This document shows, one piece after another, positions 31,705 through 42,634 of a stretch of 64,000 nucleotides of DNA (positions within the stretch are counted from its first letter, which is position 1; each line of letters begins with the position of its first letter). This DNA is from Hanleya hanleyi. Taxonomy: Eukaryota > Mollusca > Polyplacophora > Lepidopleurida > Hanleyidae. Under the pieces are notes generated by a model. The model did not search any database and was not told the DNA's origin. It worked only from the letters and a program-made list of their open reading frames with translations. Where the stretch lies: NCBI GenBank assembly GCA_036873755.1, contig JAVTVY010020314.1, positions 16,674-80,673 of the forward strand, written 5' to 3'. The position numbers were made by a program, and so were the translations under genes.

Positions 31705-33317
31705 ACCCGGAAGTGACGTCACAACCCCCACGTGATCTGCGCAGCAGAATGGAAACGACACCCTAGTGTAACTCCCTCACCTAGGCTTCACATGGATACC
31801 TCACTCGATCCCATCGACCCACTAGGGGCCCACCTACACCCCAACACGTTTATTTCTATACTACGGCCAGACTGCGCATGCGCAGAATGCCGCTAGTTCA
31901 ACCTCACACCCAGCCCATCAGATGCCCCTTCACGAATGCTTCACTTTGATACCTCACTCGACCCCATTGGACCATTCGTGGCTCCCCTAGCTCCAACACG
32001 TCTAGCGGGACCCACACAGGGTCCAGTTTTCGACACTAGGTGACCACATCCCGACAAAAATGGCCAGTTTTCGACACCGGATGTGCCGCCATCTTGAACA
32101 TACGTGCCGCCATCTTGGATATGTCCCATAGTGCACCGGGTCAAAATACTCGCTTCTGATTGGACGAGAGCTCCGTGACGGATTTGAAATACTCGCTTCT
32201 GATTGGACGAGAGCTCCGCATTGCATCTGCGCATGCGCAGAATGATATTCCTACCGCACACCCAACCCATCAGATGCCCCTTCACCTAGGCTTCACTTGG
32301 ATACCTCACTCGACCCCATTGCACCATTAGGGACTCCCCTACATCCCAAAACGTCTATGCGCATGCGCAGAATGACGCTAGTTCAACCCCACTAGTCCAG
32401 TCAGATGCCCCTTCACCTAGGCTTCACTTTGATACCTCACTCGATCCCACTGGACCAGTAGTAACTCCCCTAGCTCCAACATGGCTATTTCCATACCCTT
32501 GGGCCACCGCGCACGCGCAGAATGACGCTATGTCAACGCACTAGTCCAGTCAGATGCCCCTTCACGAATGCTTCACATAGATACCTCATATGACCCCACT
32601 GGACTATTAGTGGCTCCCCTAGCTCTCAAAACGTCTATTTTCATACCCTTGGGCCACCGCGCATGCGCAGAATGATATTCCTACCGCAGACCCAGCCCAT
32701 CAGATGCCCCTTCACCTAAGCTTCACTTTGATACCTCATATGACCCCATCGGACCATTAGGGGCTCCCCTAGATGCCAACACGTCTATTTCCATACCCTT
32801 GGGCCACCGCGCATGCGCAGAATGACGCTATGTCAACCCACTAGTCGAGTCAGATGCCCCTTCACATAAGCTTCACTTTGATACCTCACTCGATCCCATT
32901 GGACCATTATTGGCTTCGCTAGCTCCAAAACGGCTATTTCCATACCCTTGGACCACCGCGCATGCGCAGAATGGCGATATTTCAACCCCACACCCACCCC
33001 ATCAGATGCCCCTTCACCTAGGCTTTACTTTGATACCTCACTCGATCCCATTGGACCATTTGTGGCTCCCCTAGCTCCAACACGGCTATTTCCATATCCT
33101 TAGGCCACACGAGTTGTCTCCCTTGCGTCAATGTGTGCAGATGGCGCTACTGTCGACGCCGTGATATGGAAAGGGCATCCCCACACCATCCTGGAGCCGC
33201 CATTTTGTTTGTTGTTTTCTTACGGAGATACACGGGACAATAAACACTCGACCCTAGGGTGGTACAGATGCTAGACTGATCCTATTAACATGGTACAACA
33301 CCTATAGATTATGTTTA
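31705..33317. repeat. Right terminal inverted repeat
   Basis: Reverse complement of the left repeat, with more units. The word CAGATGCCCCTTCACCTAGG, followed by CTTCACTTTGATACCTCACT, recurs roughly every 120-160 bp, each unit with a GCGCATGCGCAGAATG word. It ends with the CATCCTGGAGCCGCCATTTT and ACCCTAGGGTGGTACAGATG blocks that match 19450-19560. Confidence 0.85.
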
Positions 33318-33376
33318 ATTGAGCTGCGTGTATACGGTGAGTGAAGACTCGCCCAACACGTATAGATTAAGTTTAT

Positions 33377-33560
33377 GCCGCCATCTTAAACCCACCATCC
33401 ACCACCACCAGGCCGCCATCTTAAACCCACCATCCACCACCCACCACAGCCGCCATCTTAAACCCACCACCCACCACCACCAAGCCGCCATCTTAAACCC
33501 ACCATCCACCACCCACCACAGCCGCCATCTTAAACCCACCACCCACCACCACCAGGCCGA
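33377..33560. repeat. Mirror minisatellite of five YY1-type sites
   Basis: GCCGCCATCTT, the perfect YY1 core on the minus strand, at 33377, 33412, 33449, 33484 and 33521 (periods 35/37 bp), separated by CACCACCACC. Counterpart of 19181-19328 on the other side of the element. Confidence 0.85.
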
Positions 33561-34750
33561 TGCACAACACTCCTGCGCACACCGCCACAATACCGCCACA
33601 TTTTTTGTGCTGTGACGTCACAAAAATTTCTGCGCATGCGCAGTGAGGCGCTAATCCGTCTATCTGCTCTTACGCTACTACTTGCGTATAGTTCGAATTT
33701 TAGAAAGGAAAAATACTTTTTTTACATTCCCAAGTTATCAGCTCAATTTATCTTTTAAATGATCGACGAGAAAAATCACAAAAACAATCTCAAAATGCAG
33801 TTGATTATATAGTGATGATATGTCGTTTTATATGCCGGAAATCGGCCAGGATGCGTGTACAGCCATCTAGGAGCGCGGAGCTTCCGGGGCCTAGGCGGCC
33901 CCTGGACCCTCGCCTAAAGTGCTATGATAGTCGAGCCCCCCCCCACCCAGTTTTTGGGAGCTTCCGCCGCCGCTGTCAGGTTATGAGTTATTCCAATCCA
34001 TGATTTAATGGTTTCCATAATCAGATATGTTTACCATTATTTGTAACATCTGATCCTGTGTACAGCATTGTGCCTTTATACATGTGTGACAATAGCCACT
34101 GAGTCATGGTGCTCATTGACAGCATAAAGTGCGTGAATCTGCTTTCTGCAACGATTGTTTTAATTGGTTGAATTCGAAAATAGAAATACCACCTGTGGAA
34201 ATTATTTACCACGCGTCGTATTTCCGAGTGCAATGATTGGATGATAAATACCACGTTTTTGTAAATAATTCCCACTCGTGGTAGTCCCAGTTCTATCATA
34301 GGTGGATATTTTCCACACGTGCACATGGTGAATAATTTCCACGTGGGGTATTTCCTGATTGAACAATTTGTCGAAATATCCACAATTATCAGTCAAACCA
34401 TTGGCTGTATTTTCCACGTGTGGAAATTACCACGCGTGGAAAACCAGAAGTTACGACATTGATGGTGGGTGACCCAGTGGATGTCCTCCACGAACGAGTG
34501 CTTTCTCGCTGGCGTATAGCTGCATCTGCCGTCCCAGCTTGAGCTGCATCAAACAGGACTCGAACTGTAATGTCCCCGTCGTCGGGTTCAAAGCTCAAAT
34601 GGGCATCGTCGATACTATAGTGCTCACGGCGAAAAGGGGAAAATAGTGTGGTGAAGGCTATTCATACGTCCATGTCATCGCTAACGTAAGAGGAACTGAA
34701 AAGCAGCGGGTTGAGAGAAAACCGTATGGAGTTCTTATGGTGGTAAGGGC
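33561..34750. other. Non-coding mobile DNA with CACGTG-type inverted words
   Basis: No intact gene. From 34187 to 34445 short palindromic words around CCACGTGTGGAAAT and CCACGCGTGG occur about eight times in both orientations. A minus-strand ORF fragment at 34389-34660 (SFEPDDGDITVRVLF) has a protein-like composition but I do not recognise it. Confidence 0.4.
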
Positions 34751-34757
34751 TATAAAA
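34751..34757 (+). promoter_or_regulatory. TATA box of zinc-finger pseudogene
   Basis: TATAAAA followed at once by ATGGCGG, 45 bp upstream of the ATG at 34802. Confidence 0.6.
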
Positions 34758-34801
34758 ATGGCGGTATGAAGGGGTTCATCATTCATCCATAAGAAAGCGA
34801 G

Positions 34802-35600
34802 ATGTTCTTTTGTACGATCTGCCTGAAGCCATTTACTCACCCGGAAGATTACGACGTCACAACGCCGGGCGGTAAACAATACCTGTTCACGGCCATGGAT
34901 GCCTTGCTGCGCCATATACTCCACTTCACGAAGGAGGAACGGCATAATGTGACGATTGTGGTAAATCCTTCAAACCGCTCAGTCAGTTAAGACGGCGCCA
35001 ACGTTTAACTCATGGACAGTCACCATGCCATGTGCGACAACTTCCCACTGAAGAGGAGCCAAGGGAAGGCAAACGTATAGTCGAGACACACAGGGGAACG
35101 CCATCCACCCAACGCTTGAGGCGCGATGAGCCCAGTGGCATTCCTCTCTCGCACACAGCCGAGGATGCCCCTCATTTTCAACAGCCGGACCTCAACGATA
35201 CACTACTGGGCCAGGTGCTTGACGCCATTGAGGGTCATGTACATTTCCGGGAGGATCCAGTGCAGCGACCTCCTTCCCGGCACCCATCCAGTAAATGAAA
35301 TGTACTGCCCCACAGGTCCACGCGATCCTGCGAAGTTTTCAGTGGGATCGTCCTGCGCGAGACGTCTACAACTTCCACCTCATTGACTTCGCCTGTCTCT
35401 CCAACTATGTGAAAACCATCTCCAAGGATCAATACAGACTCTTTCGAGTGAATTTGCTACGCCGCAGGGAGACGGAGAAACTCCGGTATATTTACCTTGG
35501 GAGAAATACGCTCGTCTATGCCCAGCCCTTCGCCATTACGAACCACACGTCCCTTGAGACGATCACAGAGCAACTGGACAGCTTGAACTCACTGGAATGA
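34802..35600 (+). pseudogene. Zinc-finger/PolB-N-domain gene copy, broken
   Basis: Starts MFFCTICLKPFTHPEDYDV. The first finger keeps both cysteines, but the histidine half is replaced by unrelated sequence. A stop comes at about 34988, then RQLPTEEEPRE (the family linker) in another frame, a frameshift near 35295, and DVYNFHLIDFACLSNYVKTI...RVNLLRR..TEKLRYIYLG up to a stop at 35600. The terminal TNVTFF part is missing. It is the most diverged copy with a retained TATA box. A (TCAC)n microsatellite follows at 35655-35755. Confidence 0.7.
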
Positions 35601-35807
35601 ACCCAGCCGTTGCGCCCCAAAACAAAATGGACGGAGGAGATGATGACGATTGTAACTTTTCACTCACTCAGGTATTACTCACTCACTCCCTCACTCTCTC
35701 ATGTCTCACACATTCACATCTCACTCACTCTTTCACTCAGGCACACAACACTGTAATATCACCCCTCTCGTATTGTAGAGTGCGAGAGCTTTCATGAGAG
35801 CCCCAAA

Positions 35808-36556
35808 TTCTCGACTCTCTATACTACAATCTCTCATCAGGACATTATTGACCGTCTAAGTTCATTAATAGTATCTGTGTTCAAGTAAATTGATCGTGGA
35901 TATATTAATGTCGGAAGCCATAAAGCATTCTTTAGCTCTACTACATACAGGAGATATCATTCATGGGATGTTTCTTTGTTTATAGGGTGCACACCATAAA
36001 ATATATGAAAATGTGTCAAACTCTACCCACAACCCAGAGAAAACGTACGAAATGATTTTCTTTTTATGTATGTTAAAGTGTTTCCCGTCCAAAGGACAAT
36101 TAAAAATGGCGAAAAAACCCCAGGGGGTCGAGCTCCTAGTTTTTTATAAAATTTTATCGCCATAAAGGAATCATCATTTTCGCTTCTCGAAAAAGTGCGG
36201 ATTTTGGCCTGCCATATGTTCAATTCCGGACACGATTAACTCTGTGGTGGCGAGTAGGTGCGAGCAACAAGCAATTGTTTTATCCCCGTTTGGAGAAATA
36301 GTTACGCCCAGCAGGGTTATACTATAGATATCAGTTAGTAGAAATGTAAGAAGAATTATCATGCGGTCAAAATCGGACGACCTTCCTTATTATGAAATTA
36401 AGGAGGGGCCACTTTGTGCGAAACCGTGGCAAGTGTGGACTGCACCCTATACTACCAAGCGCCTCCACTCAAAGTTTCTCATATGTGGCGATACATATCG
36501 CATGTTGATAGCAAAATAAGAGCGTAGCGTGCAATATCTATGGCCTTACGTTTCGT
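35808..36556 (+). pseudogene. Remnant of Penelope-type reverse-transcriptase element
   Basis: Same sequence as 46084-46960 in the opposite orientation: the start (GACATTATTGACCGTCTAAG, then a stop after TTCAAG) to the HSWDVSLFI codons, and the extreme 3' end (KRLHSKF...FGDTYRML). The middle, with the catalytic motifs, is deleted, and a MITE occupies the junction. It continues directly into the first unit of the 1253 bp array. Confidence 0.75.
35985..36447. mobile_element. 463 bp MITE with TATA target duplication
   Basis: TATA at 35981-35984 and 36448-36451 flanks ends reading GGGTGCACACC and (complement) GGGTGCAGTCC. No transposase. Its place inside the RT remnant dates it after that element. 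Confidence 0.75.
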
Positions 36557-36564
36557 AACTTAAG

Positions 36565-39500
36565 TCTAATTCCGCTTAACCCGGGGCTAGGGGCCGTATG
36601 AACCCATGCACTTCAAGATCCTTGTGGTACTCATATGAACAGTCACAATCAAAGTGTGACTGAGATACATCATTCTCTAGATGACGACTTTACAACGATT
36701 TGATATGGATTTAATATTTTTGGAACATCATGATGTCTTGCCGGCATCATTGAAAACTGTTGACCGCTTCTCTCTTGCAGGAAACTAGCCTATGTTTATG
36801 TATACTATGATTGTCTTTTTGAATTTGGTGCTAATACTGTTATATGGAATATGGAATAGGTCTTTGGATTATGAACGCTGATAGACTTTATTGGACGGCG
36901 GCTGAATTATGAAAGACGGATCAGACGCTTGTAATTTGATCGATTATTGCCTTGATCCAGGAGTCTCGTTGGGTGAAACCTCACTGTCTCTGATCCCTGT
37001 CGTTCACGGTAGAGCGTTTCACTTTCGGTTGGACATGCATAGTCCACGTATCAGCGCCCGACCGCAACATCGACATACCCGGGCCGCTGGTCCAACCTGT
37101 ACCACAACCCGAACCGAACTTTCTCTACTACTCCCTGAGTGCGCATGCACGCATCAGAAAACATCGCTTTTCTACTATTTCCCGAATGCTCATGCTCACA
37201 GTGACGCCAGAGAACAACCCCACCACCCCAGACTTCTTTTACGCCACGAGGGTTTCACTAGTATATCAACAGAGATCAAGCACGACACACTTGGATCACG
37301 TATGGTCCACATATTCCCCCAAAAAACTCCCATCGCAAATGCCCACCAGGAGTGCGCCTGCAAGTGTCAACGGTCAACCAACCTAGTCGTATTATACCCC
37401 ACGGTTCCATAGAATCCCCACATTTGGACCACAAATGACCAACTTCTCTCCAAATGCGCCCATTCTCCCCGACTGCGCATGCGCAGAATGACGTCAACAC
37501 TCCAGTCTGATTCTACATCACAAGCGCTTCAATACGACACCACGCCCGACACATATGAACCAAGCATGGCCTCCCTTTCGCCCAAAACACCCACAATAGG
37601 CCTCGTTGCTGAGTGCGCATGCGGACCATGATGTCACTGGCTAGACTCACACGTGGCCGGCCCTGAGAGCTTTTCAGCCGTACTCTACAACGTGAGCCTG
37701 ATGGTGACCCTACACCTTGCTCCACAAACAAAGTGTTTCATTTGATGGATGTTAAATTCGTCTTTCCGGATTTTTCTCTGAATAGTTTTTTTTTTCATGC
37801 ATCCACGGTCCGGAAGGTCTAATTCCGCTTAACCCGGGGCTAGGGGCCGTATGAACCCATGTACTTCAAGATCCTTGTGGTACTCATATGAACAGTCACA
37901 ATCAAAGTGTGACTGAGATACATCATTCTCTAGATGACGACTTTACAACGATTTGATATGGATTTAATATTTTTGGAACATCATGATGTCTTGCCGGCAT
38001 CATTGAAAACTGTTGACCGCTTCTCTCTTGCAGGAAACTAGCCTATGTTTATGTATACTATGATTGTCTTTTTGAATTTGGTGCTAATACTGTTATATGG
38101 AATATGGAATAGGTCTTTGGATTATGAACGCTGATAGTCTTTATTGGACGGCGGCTGAATTATGAAAGACGGATCAGACGCTTGTAATTTGATCGATTAT
38201 TGCCTTGATCCAGGAGTCTCGTTGGGTGAAACCTCACTGTCTCTGATCCCTGTCGTTCTCGGTAGAGCGTTTCACTTTCGGTTGGACATGCATAGTCCAC
38301 GTATCAGCGCCCGACCGCAACATCGACATACCCGGACCGCTGGTCCAACCTGTACCACAACCCGAACCGAACTTTCTCTACTACTCCCTGAGTGCGCATG
38401 CACGCATCGGAAAACATCGCTTTTCTACTATTTCCCGAATGCTCATGCTCACAGTGACGCCAGAGAACAACCCCATCACCCCAGACTTCTTTTACGCCAC
38501 GAGGGTTTCACTAGTATATCAACAGAGATCAAGCACGACACACTTGGATCACGTATGGTCCACATATTCCCCCAAAAAACTCCCATCGCAAATGCCCACC
38601 AGGAGTGCGCCTGCAAGTGTCAACGGTCAACCAACCTAGTCGTATTATACCCCACGGTTCCATAGAATCCCCACATTTGGACCACAAATGACCAACTTCT
38701 CTCCAAATGCGCCCATTCTCCCCGACTGCGCATGCGCAGAATGACGTCAACACTCCAGTCTGATTCTACACCACAAGCGCTTCAATACGACACCACGCCC
38801 GACACATATGAACCAAGCATGGCCTCCCTTTCGCCCAAAACACCCACAATAGGCCTCGTTGCTGAGTGCGCATGCGGACCATGATGTCACTGGCTAGACT
38901 CACACGTGGCCGGCCCTGAGAGCTTTTCAGCCGTACTCTACAACGTGAGCCTGATGGTGACCCTACACCTTGCTCCACAAACAAAGTGTTTCATTTGATG
39001 GATGTTAAATTCGTCTTTCCGGATTTTTCTCTGAATAGTTTTTTTTTTCATGCATCCACGGTCCGGAAGGTCTAATTCCGCTTAACCCGGGGCTAGGGGC
39101 CGTATGAACCCATGTACTTCAAGATCCTTGTGGTACTCATATGAACCGTCACAATCAAAGTGTGACTGAGATACATCATTCTCTAGATGACGACTTTACA
39201 ACGATTTGATATGGATTTAATATTTTTGGAACATCATGATGTCTTGCCGGCATCATTGAAAACTGTTGACCGCTTCTCTCTTGCAGGAAACTAGCCTATG
39301 TTTATGTATACTATGATTGTCTTTTTGAATTTGGTGCTAATACTGTTATATGGAATATGGAATAGGTCTTTGGATTATGAACGCTGATAGTCTTTATTGG
39401 ACGGCGGCTGAATTATGAAAGACGGATCAGACGCTTGTAATTTGATCGATTATTGCCTTGATCCAGGAGTCTCGTTGGGTGAAACCTCACTGTCTCTGAT

Positions 39501-40316
39501 CCCTGTCGTTCTCGGTAGAGCGTTTCACTTTCGGTTGGACATGCATAGTCCACGTATCAGCGCCCGACCGCAACATCGACATACCCGGACCGCTGGTCCA
39601 ACCTGTACCACAACCCGAACCGAACTTTCTCTACTACTCCCTGAGTGCGCATGCACGCATCGGAAAACATCGCTTTTCTACTATTTCCCGAATGCTCATG
39701 CTCACAGTGACGCCAGAGAACAACCCCATCACCCCAGACTTCTTTTACGCCACGAGGGTTTCACTAGTATATCAACAGAGATCAAGCACGACACACTTGG
39801 ATCACGTATGGTCCACATATTCCCCCAAAAAACTCCCATCGCAAATGCCCACCAGGAGTGCGCCTGCAAGTGTCAACGGTCAACCAACCTAGTCGTATTA
39901 TACCCCACGGTTCCATAGAATCCCCACATTTGGACCACAAATGACCAACTTCTCTCCAAATGCGCCCATTCTCCCCGACTGCGCATGCGCAGAATGACGT
40001 CAACACTCCAGTCTGATTCTACACCACAAGCGCTTCAATACGACACCACGCCCGACACATATGAACCAAGCATGGCCTCCCTTTCGCCCAAAACACCCAC
40101 AATAGGCCTCGTTGCTGAGTGCGCATGCGGACCATGATGTCACTGGCTAGACTCACACGTGGCCAGCCCTGAGAGCTTTTCAGCCGTACTCTACAACGTG
40201 AGCCTGATGGTGACCCTACACCTTGCTCCACAAACAAAGTGTTTCACTTGATGGATGTTAAATTCGTCTTTCCGGATTTTTCTCTGAATAGTTTTTTTTT
40301 CATGCATCCACGGTCC
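36565..40316. repeat. Tandem array, 3 x 1253 bp
   Basis: Units begin GTCTAATTCCGCTTAACCCG at 36565, 37818 and 39071 and are nearly identical. The first about 345 bp of each unit equals the 3' flank of the reverse-transcriptase element (inverted copy 45727-46077). The rest holds TIR-like words (GACTGCGCATGCGCAGAATG, GAGTGCGCATGC), ending in TTTTTTTTCATGCATCCACG. A 167-codon ORF at 36909, 38162 and 39415 is open in all three, but it is low in recognisable features and shared simply because the units are near-identical copies. Confidence 0.9.
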
Positions 40317-41510
40317 AGAAGTGACGTGACCGGAAGTTTCGACATGCGCGGGGATCCGGAAGTTGCGCCGCTGGACGTGTGCGCGCCACATGCAACTGCG
40401 CATGTGTATACGAGTTTGAATGTGGTTCCTCTACTACTCGCTCATCTGTATTCACGTTGATGTACATATATACTATCGTGGATGAATGTATTGGTCGACT
40501 ATATGAAATCATACTCACCTGCCAAAACTTATCTACCGGTAATACAAAATTTATTTCAAGAAAATGTGGTAAATAATCAAATTTACATTTCGTTATGTTG
40601 TTTTCAGTCATAACATACTTTTCAACGTTTTGTTATACACAACTTAATCAATTTACAGAAAAATTGGTTGAGAAATTATTGTTTGATAACATATCTCACG
40701 TTTCACTCCAGCTCCGGTGGGGCCATTTTCTATACTGCATTCGAATAAAGGCCGGAGCTAGTTTTACTCTGATTTTACAATTTCACGCCGAGCTCCCATG
40801 ATAAAAAGCTGTTTTTCTGGTAGAACCGACACTTAAATTTTGGACCAATGTTTCAGTTTCGAAATCATCGCTTCGTGATTCAATAAAAAGATAAAAGCAA
40901 GAAACTTATGTAATGAGTCTGGTAGTGCAGCGAAGACTCATTTTAAGGCTTTTACGGAAAACAGTTTCAGGGTTATTATATTGTTGTGTGGGAAGCATGT
41001 GACCTCACTGTATAGTATGGTGTGCGTAAAAGGTGGCGATCCATACAAATTCTTATCGGCGATCTCATCAAGACTTGAAAGGGGTGACACTATTTTATAC
41101 GAGCCCTTTACCTTCAAACGACGACGTCTCAGGGCTTGACAAAAAGATTAATTCCGCGTGCGGCGAACCAACAGCTTATTACGGTATCAAGCTATTGTCC
41201 TGTGATTACATCCAACCGCATGACAACTTCCAGACCATACAGTGTCAGCTTTCCAATGCGGATCTTTCCGAGAATTAGCTCAATACTAAAGTGTGGCGAC
41301 CAAAAAACACTCTGTCCTAGATTTTGATCATGTGATCACGTCAAACATGGGGCGGGGGGAAGAGCTATACGTCTCAAGCATCAGAATGCGCATCTCAAAA
41401 TGAGCCACAAACGGTATTTGACAGCTAGCTCTCGCACTGTCGTGTTGTGTGAGCAACACCAAATTGTCCCCGATTTTGTAACGCGTGTAGACAGCATCTC
41501 TTAACCCTAC
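40317..41510. other. No gene recognised
   Basis: Begins with GC-rich CGGAAGT words (40320-40390) and then becomes AT-rich. An 81-codon ORF at 41033-41278 is not recognised. No repeats seen beyond short runs. Confidence 0.35.
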
Positions 41511-41983
41511 CTGCCCCCCCCCCCCCCACCAAACTTTCTGCGCTATCTCCGCAACGACAAAAAATGGAGAGCTGAAACTCTATGACTTTATAGTTTATCA
41601 TATTGGGGTCATTTTGAGCCTATTTGCATAATCCCCCCGAGAAGAGGATCATGGGTAAAATCAAGATGGCGGCCAGGCGAGGTACCAGAAAAGTGATGTT
41701 TTTGTCATATTTCTTCAAATTTCTGCTTTTCCGCAACGAAAAGTGCGCAAAAACTATTTTATTTCACATCACATTAATATTTACTAATTTATCATGTAGT
41801 TTTGCGGAGAAATTGCATAAATAAAAAATTCGGAAAATCCGACCGAAAAGTCATGCGTTGACGTCACTGTGACGTTATCAAAGCGGCCATCTTCGATTTT
41901 TTTTACATTTTCTGGTAGATCTTGACCCAAGGGTTTAGTGTGGCCAGGATACGTCCCAAAAAGCCCAGGCCAGATAGGGTTAA
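41511..41983. mobile_element. 473 bp TTAA MITE
   Basis: TTAACCCTACCTGCC at the left and CCAGATAGGGTTAA at the right form the inverted ends, with TTAA as target. It is an inverted relative of 16408-17006 and contains a C14 run and an AAGATGGCGGCC word. Confidence 0.8.
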
Positions 41984-42299
41984 CGTGTCGACCCAACAAC
42001 ACGTTTCGTCAGCAACACCTAACGCGTTGATATCGAGCCAACAATTATCAGAGTGCCTTAAAGGAACAGTGCTCTTAGCACTCTCCCTCTCTAAAAAAAA
42101 GGAAGAAAAAAAAAGATTCCACTCAAATTAAGCATCATTGTCGGGTTCGTCCGACACAGCCGTATACGGAGTACAGTAGAGCGTTTGTTGGCACTGCCTA
42201 TAGCAGAATTATTGCGGTCACAGTTTAATGAGCAGATTAATTAATTAGTTTTTAAATAATTCCTTACTGACATATGGTCTACGGGGGAAATCCATAGTA

Positions 42300-42634
42300 A
42301 GCTCCATGGCCCTATTGTGGTTGAAAAGCTTTATTCTCGGTAGAAGTCAACAGACAGTTGTAAATGGTTCCCGATGACCATCTAAAGATGTGTTGAGCGG
42401 TATCCATCAGGGGAGTGTTCTAGGACCATTGTTATTCATTCTCTTCATCAACGACCTCCCTGGTGCGATCAAGTCCCTTACGGAGCTGTTTACAGATGAC
42501 ACTAAGATCTCACATAGTATACTAGCGCCAGGTGAGCAAGATGAGTTGCAGAGTGATGTAGATGCTGTTCCCGGCTATTCAGTTGACTGGCTGTTATTCT
42601 TCAATGTTGAGGAGTGTAAAGTCATGCACTGTAC
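42300..42634 (+). pseudogene. Jockey/CR1-type LINE reverse-transcriptase fragment, 5' part
   Basis: Frame includes a WLKSF-like start, SGIHQGSVLGPLLFILFIND (RT motif B) and TDDTKI in place of the F/YADD motif. It is cut at 42634 by a large inverted-repeat element; the continuation is at 49050. It is 5' truncated and has stops before 42390. Confidence 0.75.

Larger units (their letters stand above)
19421..33317. mobile_element. Polinton/Maverick (adintovirus-like) element, about 13.9 kb, no polymerase B
   Basis: Long inverted repeats bound a set of virus-like genes: zinc-finger protein (minus strand), small unknown proteins, RVE integrase with chromodomain, FtsK/HerA-type ATPase, penton-like and double-jelly-roll major capsid genes, and an adenain-like protease. 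This gene set defines Polintons/adintoviruses. The whole coding interval is accounted for and contains no polymerase B. The capsid and protease genes carry frameshifts and stops, so the copy is defective. Outer limits are set where left and right repeats last match (AAACATAATCTATAGGTG and its complement); YY1-site arrays lie just outside both, so the true ends may be further out. No clear target duplication. Confidence 0.85.

Noticed and set aside
19421..33317. A polymerase B gene hidden by frameshifts
   Set aside because: All intervals longer than 300 bp between 20735 and 30611 are covered by other genes, and no polymerase motif was seen in the remaining gaps by eye.
36909..39918. 167-codon ORF present three times in the tandem array
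   Set aside because: Conservation reflects near-identical tandem units. The sequence has no recognisable domain and spans TIR-like repeats.
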